Shown: positions 42,652-51,581 of the stretch, one piece after another
Layout of the letters: every line of letters starts with the position of its first letter
Position numbering within the stretch: the first letter of the stretch is position 1
NCBI RefSeq assembly: GCF_004216905.1
Contig: NZ_SGXJ01000002.1
Span: 434,001 to 498,000, forward strand
Reading direction: 5' to 3'
Origin: Kribbella sp. VKM Ac-2569
GTDB taxonomy: Bacteria > Actinomycetota > Actinomycetes > Propionibacteriales > Kribbellaceae
Length of the DNA stretch: 64,000 bases
Notes under the pieces: model-generated
What the model saw: only the letters and a program-made list of their open reading frames with translations
Told to the model about the DNA's origin: nothing
Database searches by the model: none
Made by a program: the position numbers and the translations under genes

Positions 42652-43065
42652 CTACCAGGGCTTTCCTTCTGTCACGAGGGCTGGGTTGGGGCGAGTGTCG
42701 TAGTACCGGAGCCAGTTTGGGACGACGCGGATGATCGAGAAACCGTCGGCGAGGGCGCGCGATCCCGGGAATTGGGCGAGATAGATCTGCCCGAAGGCAT
42801 CCCGGTCGGGTCCTGACAGGATCTCTGCCGATCCTTCGACCTGAACGGACACACCGTCGTCCCAGCCGACCACCAGGGCGGCGCGTGCGCTGGCACGGAG
42901 GTTGTCGACCTTGCGCGTCGCGGTGTACGAGTCGAACAGCACGTCGCCCTCGTCTGTGACGGCGAGGCCGACCAGCGCGGCTTCCGGGTTGCCGCCGCCG
43001 TCGACAGTCGCGACAACACCCTGCCGCGCCATGCGCACGAACGCGACGAACTCTTCACGCCTCAT
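42652..43065 (-). CDS. Pyridoxamine-5'-phosphate-oxidase-like split-barrel protein
   Basis: 137 aa. The flavin-type split barrel opens with GVVATVDGGGNPEAALVGLAVTDEGDVLFDSYTATRKVDNLRASARAALVVGW and closes with FSIIRVVPNWLRYYDTRP. The size is that of small F420- or FMN-binding reductases of this superfamily common in actinobacteria, not the biosynthetic PdxH. Substrate and cofactor cannot be told apart here. Confidence 0.82.
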   Translation of the reverse strand: MRREEFVAFVRMARQGVVATVDGGGNPEAALVGLAVTDEGDVLFDSYTATRKVDNLRASARAALVVGWDDGVSVQVEGSAEILSGPDRDAFGQIYLAQFPGSRALADGFSIIRVVPNWLRYYDTRPNPALVTEGKPW

Positions 43066-43668
43066 CGGGTCCGTTCCTCCATGCCGTCAGACTCCCACCT
43101 GGCGATCAATTCTGCCTCCAGAACCGGATCGTCCGTCCATCGATCTCGACCGAGACCACAACCTGGTCCGTCATACGGTTCTGTCCACGAACGAGGACAG
43201 AGCGTCGGACAGCAGGTGGCCGAGCGCTCCTGACTTCGGTCACGTGGGCTAGTTCCTGAGCCAGGCAGCTCCGGCCCGACCGCGGACCGCCAGCACTGAC
43301 CAAGCCGCTGTCCGGAACGTCCGTCGCGCTGAATCGAGCGTCGGCCGAATGTCCAGAGCCCGGTTGGTCAGTGGCGCAGGTCCGGCGTACCGACCAACGG
43401 GTAGTAGTTCCCAACTGTCGGCCAACGACTGCGTCGGCACGCGGCGCGGATCACCGCTGGACGAACCACTACCCGTCCATCGGTACACCCCGGCGCTGCC
43501 GGACGCCCAGGCCATCACAATCGGCCGGCATCCGTGGTCCAAGGCGTGCAACACGGTGGAAGGATTCAGCTGTGATGGGCTGGCGGTCCGCCGTGACTGA
43601 CGGGGTGCGCGAACCAGCCTGCTGCGCCGGAGGCGCCAGATGGCAGTCGTCGCCGGAGGCGGTGTCCT
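43066..43668. other. 603-bp stretch without a convincing gene
   Basis: Open frames here are short, overlapping and lack ribosome sites. On the minus strand 43249..43554 reads a low-complexity 101-aa frame, and a second frame ends ...VVVSVEIDGRTIRFWRQN at 43106. Third-position GC is lower than in flanking genes. This looks like eroded remains of one or two genes, but no family can be named. Confidence 0.4.
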
Positions 43669-44745
43669 TTAGACGTTGAAGCGGAATTCCACTACGTCGC
43701 CGTCTTGCATGGTGTAGTCCTTGCCCTCCATGCGGACCTTGCCGGCGGAGCGGGCGGCGTTCATGGAGCCGGCTTCGATGAGGTCGTCGAAGGAGACGAT
43801 CTCGGCCTTGATGAAGCCGCGCTGGAAGTCGGTGTGGATGACACCGGCGGCCTCGGGGGCGGTGGCGCCGCGCTTGATGGTCCAGGCGCGGGACTCCTTG
43901 GGACCGGCGGTCAGGTACGTCTGCAACCCGAGCGTGTCGAACCCGACGCGCGCCAGTACGTCGAGACCGGGCTGGTCGATGCCCATCTCGGCGAGCATCT
44001 CGCGGGCCTCGTCCTCGTCGCCGAGCTCGACCAGTTCGGCCTCGAACTTCGCGTCGAGGAAGATCGCCTCGGCCGGCGCGACCAGGTCCCGCATCTTCTG
44101 CTTGAGGTCCTCGTCGGCGAGCTCGTCGGAGTCGCAGTTGAAGACGTACAGGTACGGCTTGGCGGTCATCAGCATCAGCTCGCGGATCGCGTCCCGGTCC
44201 ACGCCGGTGGCGATGATCGGCGTACCCGCCTCGAGGTGCTTCTGCGCCTCGCGCACCGCCTCCAGGACGACCGCCGACTCCTTCTTCAGCCGGGCTTCCT
44301 TCTCCAGCCGCGGGATCGCCTTCTCGACGGTCTGCAGGTCGGCGAGGATCAGCTCGGTCTGGATCGTGGAGATGTCGTCGGCCGGCGAGACCTTGCCGTC
44401 GACGTGCGTGACGTCGTCGTCGCGGAACACCCGGGTGACCTGGCAGATCGCGTCCGACTCGCGGATGTGGCTGAGGAACTTGTTGCCCAGGCCCTCACCC
44501 TCCGACGCGCCGCGCACGATGCCGGCGATGTCGACGAACTGCACGGTGGCGGGAATCACCTTCTGCGAGCTGAACAGCTCGGCGAGCTTCCCCAGCCGCG
44601 GGTCCGGGACACCGACCACTCCGACATTCGGCTCGATGGTCGCGAACGGGTAGTTCGCGGCGAGTACGTCGTTCTTGGTCAGCGCATTGAACAGGGTGGA
44701 CTTGCCCGCGTTCGGGAGCCCGACGATTCCGATGGTGAGTGCCAC
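43669..44745 (-). CDS. ychF: YchF/OLA1 family P-loop ATPase
   Basis: 358 aa from GTG 44745. The P loop is IGIVGLPNAGKSTLFNALT. The C-terminal TGS domain is HTDFQRGFIKAEIVSFDDLIEAGS ... MQDGDVVEFRFNV, which is nearly invariant in the family, and YVFNCDSDEL stands where true GTPases have NKxD; this explains the ATP preference of YchF. It associates with ribosomes and stress responses. A TAACCT -10 box (44754-44759) is 8 nt before the start, so the mRNA is leaderless. Confidence 0.95.
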   Translation of the reverse strand: MALTIGIVGLPNAGKSTLFNALTKNDVLAANYPFATIEPNVGVVGVPDPRLGKLAELFSSQKVIPATVQFVDIAGIVRGASEGEGLGNKFLSHIRESDAICQVTRVFRDDDVTHVDGKVSPADDISTIQTELILADLQTVEKAIPRLEKEARLKKESAVVLEAVREAQKHLEAGTPIIATGVDRDAIRELMLMTAKPYLYVFNCDSDELADEDLKQKMRDLVAPAEAIFLDAKFEAELVELGDEDEAREMLAEMGIDQPGLDVLARVGFDTLGLQTYLTAGPKESRAWTIKRGATAPEAAGVIHTDFQRGFIKAEIVSFDDLIEAGSMNAARSAGKVRMEGKDYTMQDGDVVEFRFNV

Positions 44746-44788
44746 GGGAGGCAAGGTTACGCGGGTACCCCCGCCGTACCCCAATCCG

Positions 44789-45310
44789 TCAGATCAGGAA
44801 GGCGTCGAGTTCGGCGCCGTACCAGCGGGCGGTGCGGCCGATCGGGCGCATGCCGAGGCGGTTGCAGACGGCCAGCGACGCGACGTTGTCCGGGCGGACG
44901 ACCGCGTAGATCTGCCCGATCCCGGCCTTGAACCCGCGCTCGATCGCCCCCCGCGCCGACTCGGTCGCCAGGCCCCGGCCCCACGCGTCGGGATGGAAAT
45001 GCCAGCCGACCTCGACCTCGCCGCGGCCCGCGGTACCGTCCGTCGGGTCGGGCAGCGGGGCCAGGAGTACGGTGCCCGCGATCGTCCCGGTGGCACGTTC
45101 CTCCACGGCCCAGACGCCGTACGGCGCCTCGCGGCTCCGCTCGTTCCACCGCATGATCGCCTTCGACGCCGCACCGCGATCGGTCATCACCCGGGGCTCC
45201 GCGCCCAGCCAGCGGGACACCTCCCAGCGCCGGTAGATGTCGAAGACGCGGTCGCCATCCGGGTCCGCCCAGTCACGCACCACGAGCCGGTCGGTCTCGA
45301 AAACCACCAT
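44789..45310 (-). CDS. GNAT-family N-acetyltransferase (RimJ-like)
   Basis: 173 aa from ATG 45310, with a strong GGGAGGTGGGGAG site upstream. The fold begins VVFETDRLVVRDWADPDGDRVFDIYRR; the acetyl-CoA loop is EVGWHFHPDAWGRGLATESARGAIERGF, and VVRPDNVASLAVCNRLGM is the RimJ/RimL-type closing motif. It probably acetylates a protein N-terminus or a small amine. Its start is 28 bp from the divergent DUF817 gene. Confidence 0.88.
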   Translation of the reverse strand: MVVFETDRLVVRDWADPDGDRVFDIYRRWEVSRWLGAEPRVMTDRGAASKAIMRWNERSREAPYGVWAVEERATGTIAGTVLLAPLPDPTDGTAGRGEVEVGWHFHPDAWGRGLATESARGAIERGFKAGIGQIYAVVRPDNVASLAVCNRLGMRPIGRTARWYGAELDAFLI

Positions 45311-45338
45311 GCTCCCCACCTCCCAAGGCTGTTCCTAA

Positions 45339-46244
45339 ATGTCCGAACCAGGCGATCGCAAGCAACGTCTCCATCCTGTGACCACTTGGACGGATCGGAT
45401 CGGGATTCCCTCACGCTTCGTGTTCGGATGCCTGCAATTCCTGCGTTTCGGGTGGCTGGAGGTGGTGTCGTGCCTGTTCCCGGGGTTCCTGTTCGCGGGT
45501 CTGGCGATCTCGAAGTACGTCCACCTGCCGATCGCGCGGTACGACGCCCTGCTGATCTACTGCCTCGGCCTGACGCTGCTGTTCTGGGTGGTGCGGCTGG
45601 AGACCTGGCGTGAGGTCGCGGTGATCTTCGGGTTCCACCTGGTCGGGCTCGGGCTGGAACTGTTCAAGGTCCGGGTCGGTTCGTGGCAGTACCCGGGCGA
45701 CGCGGTGACGAAGTTCGCCGGGGTGCCGCTGTTCGCCGGGTTCATGTACGCCGCGGTCGGCAGCTACCTGTGTCAGGCCTGGCGCCGGTTCGACCTCCGG
45801 GTGAGCAACTACCGGCCGATCCTGACCACGGTCTTCGCGATGCTGATCTACGCGAACTTCTTCACCCATCAGTGGATCCCCGACCTGCGGATCCCGATCG
45901 CGCTCGGTCTGCTCGTCGTGTTGCGCCGTACCTGGGTCTTCTTCACGGTCGGCGTACGGCGCTACCGGATGCCGCTGACGTTGTCGTTCGCGTTGATCGG
46001 ATTCTTCCTGTGGATCGCGGAGAACTTCGGCACGTTCCTCGACGCGTGGAACTATCCGGACCAGGTGAGTGTGTGGCGGCTCGTGCATCCGGCGAAGTTC
46101 GGCGCGTGGTCGTTGCTGGTGAGCATGAGTTTCGTGCTGGTCGCGAGCGTGAAGTCGCTGGAGGGCCGGCTGTACCACCGCGGCGGAACCGCAACAGTCG
46201 AGACATCACCGCAACACGGCAAGGCCAACCAAGCTGAGAGGTAA
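45339..46244 (+). CDS. DUF817 integral membrane protein
   Basis: 301 aa with eight or so membrane segments. Recognised as DUF817 by FGCLQFLRFGWLEVVSCLFPGFLFAGLAISKYVHLPIARYDALLIYCLGLTLLFWV and the conserved VGSWQYPGDAVTKFAGVPLFAGFMYAAVGSY. Also typical is the aromatic NYPDQVSVWRLVHPAKFGAWSLLVS at the end. The function is unknown; the family resembles the carotenoid-cleavage/bisanhydrobacterioruberin hydratase group of membrane proteins only distantly. Confidence 0.85.
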   Translation: MSEPGDRKQRLHPVTTWTDRIGIPSRFVFGCLQFLRFGWLEVVSCLFPGFLFAGLAISKYVHLPIARYDALLIYCLGLTLLFWVVRLETWREVAVIFGFHLVGLGLELFKVRVGSWQYPGDAVTKFAGVPLFAGFMYAAVGSYLCQAWRRFDLRVSNYRPILTTVFAMLIYANFFTHQWIPDLRIPIALGLLVVLRRTWVFFTVGVRRYRMPLTLSFALIGFFLWIAENFGTFLDAWNYPDQVSVWRLVHPAKFGAWSLLVSMSFVLVASVKSLEGRLYHRGGTATVETSPQHGKANQAER

Positions 46245-46313
46245 GGCGTCTTCAGAAGTGTGAGGGCGCCTGAGGGGGCGCTGGGGAACCGCCTTAGCTG
46301 CAAGGGGAAAGTC

Positions 46314-47081
46314 ATGTCCCGAAAGTTCGCCGCGTTCGTCGCGACCGGGGTGGCGCTGGCCGTCGTCGTCGGTTCGTTGCTGGTCCTGGCGCTCGGGCAC
46401 GAACGGCAACCACGACCGGCCGCCGCCACCACGCAGAGCACGACGACACCGGCACCGACGCCCACCGAGACACCGACGCTGAACGCACCGCCGTCGACGC
46501 CGCGCAAGCCGGCGCCGAACCCGACCGCAGAATTTGCCTCCGGCAACAAAAAGGTGCTGTTCCTCAGTTTCGACGACGGGCCGGACCCGGTCTGGACACC
46601 GAAGGTCCTGCAGATCCTGAAGAAGTACGGTGCGCACGCGACGTTCTTCGAGCTCGGCTCGATGCAGACCGCGCACCCCGGGCTGCGCGAGCAGGTGCTT
46701 GCCGCCGGCCACACGATCGGCAGCCACTCGATCACGCACCCGCAGCTGACCGCGGTCTCACCGGCGAAGCGGCACCACGAGATCTTCGACGGACCCGAGT
46801 CGACCTGCTTCCGGCCGCCGTACGGCGCCTCGAACCCGAAGGTCCGCGCCGACATCAAGGCAGCCGGCATGGTCCAGGTGCTGTGGGACGTCGACCCGCG
46901 CGACTGGGCCCGCCCGGGCACGAACGCGATCGTGCACAACATCCTCACCCACGCGCACAACCACAACATCATCCTGATGCACGACGGCGGCGGCAACCGT
47001 GCCCAGACCGTCGCCGCCCTCGACAAGGTCCTCCCGCTCCTGAAGGCCCAGGGCTACACCTTCCCCGCGATGAACTGCTGA
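46314..47081 (+). CDS. Secreted polysaccharide deacetylase (NodB/CE4)
   Basis: 255 aa from ATG 46314, with AGGGGAAAG 4 nt upstream. One N-terminal membrane anchor or signal (about 5-27), a Thr/Pro linker to about 72, then the CE4 barrel. All five motifs are present: LSFDDGPDP, HSITHP, RPPYGAS, DVDPRDW and ILMHDGG. It removes acetyl groups from wall or capsular GlcNAc-type polymers, such as peptidoglycan. Unlike the lipoprotein at 26297, its metal site is intact. Confidence 0.92.
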   Translation: MSRKFAAFVATGVALAVVVGSLLVLALGHERQPRPAAATTQSTTTPAPTPTETPTLNAPPSTPRKPAPNPTAEFASGNKKVLFLSFDDGPDPVWTPKVLQILKKYGAHATFFELGSMQTAHPGLREQVLAAGHTIGSHSITHPQLTAVSPAKRHHEIFDGPESTCFRPPYGASNPKVRADIKAAGMVQVLWDVDPRDWARPGTNAIVHNILTHAHNHNIILMHDGGGNRAQTVAALDKVLPLLKAQGYTFPAMNC

Positions 47082-47111
47082 CGCCAGGCGCTCCAGGCAG
47101 CACACTGAGCC

Positions 47112-48110
47112 ATGGATGCTTCCCGGGAGCTGCACCGCCTGACCAGTGGGTACCAGGTTTCTCAAGCGGTGCATGTCGCCGCCAGGCTCGGCATCAGCGA
47201 CGTACTCGCCGAAGGCCCGAAGAGTCTCGCCCAGCTCGCCGATTCCACCGGAACGGACGCCGGGGCGTTGGCGCGCCTCATGCACGCGCTGGCCGCGCTC
47301 GGGCTGTACGCCGCCGACAACGGCGAGTACACCAACACCGAGCTCGGTGCGGCCTTGCGGACCGACGTACCGCGCTCGGTCGCGGGCTGGGCCCGCTTCA
47401 TCGGCACGGGTTCCCACTGGCAGGCGTACGCCGGTTTGGAGGACAGCATCCGGACAGGTGAGACGGCGTTCCCGGCAGTCCACGGCGAGGCGGTGTGGGA
47501 GTACCGCGCCAAGCATCCAGCGGAGCAAGCGGCCTTCGACGCGGCCATGACCTCCATGTCGGAGACGGTGGCCGACGCGGTCGTCGACGCCTACGACTTC
47601 AGCCGGTTCGGGACGCTGGTCGACGTCGGGGGCGGGCGTGGCCGCCTGCTGATCGGCATCTTGTCGCGGTATCCATCGGTTCGCGGCGTGCTGTTCGACC
47701 AGCCTGACGTGGTCGCGGGCGCACACGACCAACTCTCCGCAGCGGGCCTGTCGGACCGTTGTCTCGTGGTCGGCGGCAACTTCTTCGACGCTGTGCCCGA
47801 AGGTGACGCGCACCTGCTGAAGGCGGTGATCCACGACTGGGCGGACGCCGAGTCGATCGAGATCCTGCGCACGTGCCGGAGGTCGATGCCTGACCACGGC
47901 CGTCTCCTGCTGGTGGAGCAATTGCTGGACGAGTCGCCGGATCCCGTGCGTACGGCGTTCTCGGACCTCAACATGCTCGTGATGACCGGCGGCCGCGAGC
48001 GGACGACGGACGAGTATCGCGCTCTGCTCGCCGCAGCCGATCTCGACCTCGTGGCCACGGTTCCCACCGCCGGCCCGACGTTCGTCCTCGAGGCGGCACC
48101 CCGGACCTAG
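47112..48110 (+). CDS. O-methyltransferase (methyltransferase family 2)
   Basis: 332 aa. The N-terminal dimerisation winged helix is GYQVSQAVHVAARLGISDVLAEGPKSLAQLADSTGTDAGALARLMHALAALGLY. The SAM site is LVDVGGGRGRLLIGILSRYPSVRGVLFDQPDVV and the catalytic region LLKAVIHDWADAESIEILRTCR, with the His-Asp pair of small-molecule O-methyltransferases. Such enzymes modify polyketides, carotenoids and phenazines. No biosynthetic cluster is around it. Confidence 0.92.
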   Translation: MDASRELHRLTSGYQVSQAVHVAARLGISDVLAEGPKSLAQLADSTGTDAGALARLMHALAALGLYAADNGEYTNTELGAALRTDVPRSVAGWARFIGTGSHWQAYAGLEDSIRTGETAFPAVHGEAVWEYRAKHPAEQAAFDAAMTSMSETVADAVVDAYDFSRFGTLVDVGGGRGRLLIGILSRYPSVRGVLFDQPDVVAGAHDQLSAAGLSDRCLVVGGNFFDAVPEGDAHLLKAVIHDWADAESIEILRTCRRSMPDHGRLLLVEQLLDESPDPVRTAFSDLNMLVMTGGRERTTDEYRALLAAADLDLVATVPTAGPTFVLEAAPRT

Positions 48111-48156
48111 GCGTGGTTCGCAGAAACTGTCGGTGGGGTTCGGCACTATCTGTGAC

Positions 48157-49326
48157 ATGACCGGTACGACGGTGTTGCTGATCCTGCTCTTCCTCGTGGT
48201 GGGGCTGTTGCTGGGGGCTGTGTTCGGCGTGCTGTGGGTGCGCGGACGGGACGGTGCTGCGTTGGCGCGGATCACGGCCGAGCGGGATGCGGCCGAGGAT
48301 CGGGTGGTCGAGCTGACGCAGGAGCGGACGAGCGTCGGCCAGCAGATGGGCGGGCAGGCTGTCGTCAAGGAAGCGCTGGATCGCCTGCACGCGCAGCTGA
48401 ATCAGCTCGAGCAGGGCCGCGCGGCGTGGCAGAGCCAGCTGCATCAGCAGGTGAACGAGGTGCGGATGAGCGGCGAGGCGTTGCGCCGCGAGACTGCCTC
48501 GTTGTCGACCGCGTTGCGCAAGCCGCAGGTGCGTGGCCGGTGGGGCGAGCTGCATCTGCGTCGCACCGTCGAGCTCGCCGGAATGGTTGCCCACTGCGAC
48601 TTCACCGAGCAGACGACGACCGTTGCCGAGGACGGCATCCTGCGGCCGGACCTCGTGGTGAGGCTTGCCGAGGGCAAGAATATCGTCGTCGACTCGAAGG
48701 TGCCGCTGGCCGCGTTCCTCGATGCAAGCGAGTCCGACGACGCGGAGGTCCGCGAGGACCGGTTGCGGGCGCACGCGCGGCACCTGCGGACCCATGTGGA
48801 TCAGTTGGCGGCGAAGGCGTACTGGACGCGGCTGTCGCCGTCGCCCGAGTTCGTCATCCTCTTCGTGCCGGGCGAGTCGTTCCTGTCGGCTGCGCTCGAC
48901 GTCGAGCCTTCCCTGCTCGAGTACGCCGCTGAACGCCGGGTGATCCTCGCGACGCCGACCACGCTGATCGCTACGTTGCGCGCAGCGGCGTACGCGTGGA
49001 ATCAGTCGGCGTTGACCGAGTCCGCGCAACAGGTCTTCGAGCTCGGCCGGGAGCTGTACGAGCGACTCGGCACGATGGGCGATCACCTCGGCCGCGTCGG
49101 GCGCTCGCTCACGTCGGCGGTCGAGGCCTACAACGGGACGGTCGGGTCGTTCGAGCGCCGGGTCTTCATCACAGCACGCAAGCTCCGCGACCTCCATGTC
49201 ACCGAGTCCGAACTGACCGCGATGGAGTCGATCGAAGCGTCCGTGCGTCCGCTCACGGCACCCGAGTTCGTCGCCCTGGACGAGTCCCCGACCACGAGGC
49301 GCTGGCCCCCGTCACAGGCCGGCTGA
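48157..49326 (+). CDS. rmuC: DNA recombination protein RmuC
   Basis: 389 aa from ATG 48157. One N-terminal membrane segment (VLLILLFLVVGLLLGAVFGVLW), then a coiled coil to about 135, then the conserved RmuC nuclease-like domain: GRWGELHLRRTVELAGMVAHCDFTEQ, LRPDLVVRLAEGKNIVVDSKVPL, FVILFVPGESFLSAAL. RmuC restrains inversions at short repeats and is predicted to be an endonuclease-fold protein. The start follows CTATCTGTGAC at leaderless distance. Confidence 0.9.
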   Translation: MTGTTVLLILLFLVVGLLLGAVFGVLWVRGRDGAALARITAERDAAEDRVVELTQERTSVGQQMGGQAVVKEALDRLHAQLNQLEQGRAAWQSQLHQQVNEVRMSGEALRRETASLSTALRKPQVRGRWGELHLRRTVELAGMVAHCDFTEQTTTVAEDGILRPDLVVRLAEGKNIVVDSKVPLAAFLDASESDDAEVREDRLRAHARHLRTHVDQLAAKAYWTRLSPSPEFVILFVPGESFLSAALDVEPSLLEYAAERRVILATPTTLIATLRAAAYAWNQSALTESAQQVFELGRELYERLGTMGDHLGRVGRSLTSAVEAYNGTVGSFERRVFITARKLRDLHVTESELTAMESIEASVRPLTAPEFVALDESPTTRRWPPSQAG

Positions 49327-49372
49327 ATGTTCCGGAAGGTGATCGTCCGGAACCCTCGCTACTGTCCTTGCC

Positions 49373-49915
49373 ATGGACAACGCACCACTCACCGAACCGC
49401 CGGTCGCCGGGCCCGAGGCCGACACGTTGCTGGGGGCGCTCGAGCGCAACCGGCGGACCTTCGCCTGGAAGTGCGCCGGCCTGGACTCGGCCGGCCTGAA
49501 CAAGCAGCACCCGCCGTCGACCGTGACGCTCGGCGGGCTGCTCAAGCACCTGGCGCTGGTCGAGGACGAGTACTTCACCCGCCGGCTCCTTGGCAAGGAG
49601 CTCGGCGCGCCCTGGGACGCGGTCGACTGGGACGCGGACCCCGACTGGGAGTGGCACAGCGCGGCGGACGATTCGCCCGAGGAACTGATGCAGCTGTGGC
49701 AGGCAGCCGTCGAGCGCTCGCGCGCTACGGTCGCCGAGGTGCTCGCTAACGGCGGCGTGGACCAACTAGCGCAATGGAAGAGCCGTGCCGGCCAGTCCCC
49801 CAACCTGCGCCACATCCTCGTCGACCTGATCGAGGAATACGCCCGCCACACCGGCCATGCCGACCTCATCCGCGAATCCATCGACGGTCTCACCGGCGAA
49901 GACGCACCGCGGTAG
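49373..49915 (+). CDS. DinB-fold protein (DUF664 type)
   Basis: 180 aa, helical bundle. The metal-binding histidines fit LLKHLALVEDEYFTRRL (first) and EEYARHTGHADLIRESIDG (second pair), the typical DinB/DUF664 end. In mycothiol-producing bacteria, this superfamily includes thiol-dependent S-transferases, which fits with mshB in the window, but the substrate is unknown. TACTGT (49360-49365) and 7 nt to the ATG give a leaderless start. Confidence 0.88.
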   Translation: MDNAPLTEPPVAGPEADTLLGALERNRRTFAWKCAGLDSAGLNKQHPPSTVTLGGLLKHLALVEDEYFTRRLLGKELGAPWDAVDWDADPDWEWHSAADDSPEELMQLWQAAVERSRATVAEVLANGGVDQLAQWKSRAGQSPNLRHILVDLIEEYARHTGHADLIRESIDGLTGEDAPR

Positions 49916-49933
49916 CTGTCGGAAAGCCGACAG
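49916..49933 (+). terminator. Short terminator hairpin after the DinB gene
   Basis: CTGTCGG and CCGACAG form a 7-bp stem with an AAAG loop directly behind the stop codon. Confidence 0.55.
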
Positions 49934-49943
49934 TAGTGAGGTG

Positions 49944-49989
49944 TTGACAGTCGGTGTCCTTCTCGCGAAACGATGAGAGCGCTCTCTCA
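49944..49989 (+). promoter_or_regulatory. Promoter and LacI-family operator of the GH64 gene
   Basis: TTGACA (49944-49949) is followed about 19 nt later by AACGAT. Directly after it is GAGAGCGCTCTC (49975-49986), a perfect palindrome extended to TGAGAGCGCTCTCTCA. The central CG and GAGCGCTC core are those of LacI/GalR-family operators, such as that of CebR, the cellulose-utilisation repressor of streptomycetes. Confidence 0.7.
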
Positions 49990-50009
49990 GGCGTACGTGA
50001 GGAGAAATG

Positions 50010-51203
50010 ATGCGATTCAGAACCAGAGTGCTGGGTGTCGTCGCGGCTGCGGTGGCTGTGGCCGGCGTGCTGTCGGCGGCCCCGGAGCGGTCGGCCGACG
50101 CAGCCGTACCGGCGACGATTCCGCTGACGATCACGAACAACTCGGGTCGTGGCGACCCGGTCTACATCTACAACCTGGGCACGAACCTGGCCACCGGGCA
50201 GCAGGGCTGGGCCGACGCCTCGGGCACGTTCCACGCCTGGCCGGCCGGCGGCAACCCGCCGACCCCGGCGCCTGACGCGTCTATTGCCGGACCCGCCAAC
50301 GGGCAGTCCGTCACGATCCAGATGCCGAAGTTCTCCGGCCGCGTCTACTTCTCCTACGGCCAGAAGCTCGTCTTCAAGCTCACCACGGGCGGCCTCGTGC
50401 AACCCGCCGTACAGAACCCGAGCGATCCGAACCGGAACATCCTGTTCCACTGGTCGGAGTACACGCTCAACGACAGCGGCCTGTGGATCAACAGCACGCA
50501 GGTCGACATGGTCTCGGCGCCGTACGCCGTGAGCGTGAAGGCCGGGGACGGTTCCACGAAGACCACCGGCCACCTCAAGCCCGGCGGCTACAACGCCGTG
50601 TATGACGGTCTCCGCAACGCTCCCCGGGGTTGGGGCGGCCTGATCCAGACGGCGCCCGACGGCTCGGTCCTGCGCGCGCTCTCCCCGCTGTTCGGCGTCG
50701 AGACCGGGGCGATCCCGGCGAGCGTGATGGACGACTACATCAACCGCGTGTGGTCGAAGTACAGCTCGGAGACCCTGACGGTCACGCCGTTCGGCGACCA
50801 GCCGGACACCAAGTACTTCGGCCGCGTGTCCGGCGGCGTCATGAACTTCACGAACAGCTCCGGTGCGGTCGTCACGTCGTTCCAGAAGCCCGACTCGGCC
50901 AGCGTGTTCGGCTGCTTCAAGTTGCTCGACGCACCGAACGACCAGGTCCGCGGGCCGATCTCCCGCACCCTCTGCGCCGGCTACAACCGCTCCACGCTAC
51001 TGACGAACCCCAACCAGCCGGACGCGAACGACGCGAACTTCTACCAGGACGCGGTCACCAACCAGTACTCGAAGATCATCCACTCCCAGATGGCCGACGG
51101 CCACGCGTACGGGTTCGCCTTCGACGACGTCGGCAACCACGAGGCGCTCGTCCACGACGGGAACCCGCAGCAGGCCGGACTGATCCTCGATCCGTTCAAC
51201 TGA
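50010..51203 (+). CDS. Secreted GH64 beta-1,3-glucanase-like enzyme
   Basis: 397 aa. AGGAG (50000-50004) is 5 nt before ATG 50010, better placed than the adjacent ATG 50007. A signal peptide (RVLGVVAAAVAVAGVLSAA) is cut near residue 31. The fold begins PLTITNNSGRGDPVYIYNLG, a thaumatin-like sandwich, and contains LWINSTQVDMVSAPYAVSVKA, the GH64 core where catalytic acids lie. GH64 enzymes release pentasaccharides from laminarin-type glucan, so it probably attacks fungal or plant walls. It lacks a C-terminal carbohydrate-binding domain. The LacI-type operator implies induction by sugar. Confidence 0.85.
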   Translation: MRFRTRVLGVVAAAVAVAGVLSAAPERSADAAVPATIPLTITNNSGRGDPVYIYNLGTNLATGQQGWADASGTFHAWPAGGNPPTPAPDASIAGPANGQSVTIQMPKFSGRVYFSYGQKLVFKLTTGGLVQPAVQNPSDPNRNILFHWSEYTLNDSGLWINSTQVDMVSAPYAVSVKAGDGSTKTTGHLKPGGYNAVYDGLRNAPRGWGGLIQTAPDGSVLRALSPLFGVETGAIPASVMDDYINRVWSKYSSETLTVTPFGDQPDTKYFGRVSGGVMNFTNSSGAVVTSFQKPDSASVFGCFKLLDAPNDQVRGPISRTLCAGYNRSTLLTNPNQPDANDANFYQDAVTNQYSKIIHSQMADGHAYGFAFDDVGNHEALVHDGNPQQAGLILDPFN

Positions 51204-51242
51204 CCCTTGACTCCTGAGTCCGTTAGTGGCAACTTACCGTTC

Positions 51243-51581
51243 GTGGGAACTTACGGATCACTCGAAGCTGCCGGACCGGTGCTGGACGCGCTCGGCGACC
51301 CGACGCGCCGGGTGATCCTCGAGACGCTGCGTACTGGCGGGCCGTGCTCGGTCGGTGTACTGGCCGAGCGCGTGCCCGTCAGCCGGCCCGCGATCTCGCA
51401 GCACCTGAAGGTGCTCGGCGCGGTCGGTCTGGTGCAGCACGAGTCGCGCGGGACCCGGAACATCTACCGGGTCCATCAGGCGGGTCTCGGCGAGCTGCGC
51501 AGCTGGCTCGACCAGTTCTGGGGCGACGCGTTGCAGGCGTACGCCGACCACGTCCGGCGGACCGAGGAGGAACGGAAATGA
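51243..51581 (+). CDS. ArsR-family transcriptional regulator
   Basis: 112 aa from GTG 51243: GPVLDALGDPTRRVILETLRTGGPCSVGVLAERVPVSRPAISQHLKVLGAVGLVQHESRGTRNIY. As in the pair at 33339, no sensor cysteine cluster exists and an SRPBCC gene follows with overlapping stop and start. AACTTAC occurs twice around the start codon (51231 and 51248). The start is uncertain: the frame opens at 51207, and no ribosome site decides. Confidence 0.85.
   Translation: MGTYGSLEAAGPVLDALGDPTRRVILETLRTGGPCSVGVLAERVPVSRPAISQHLKVLGAVGLVQHESRGTRNIYRVHQAGLGELRSWLDQFWGDALQAYADHVRRTEEERK

Noticed and set aside
43249..43554. Minus-strand 101-codon frame as a real gene
   Set aside because: Lower third-position GC, no ribosome site and no recognisable fold; kept only as possible eroded sequence.
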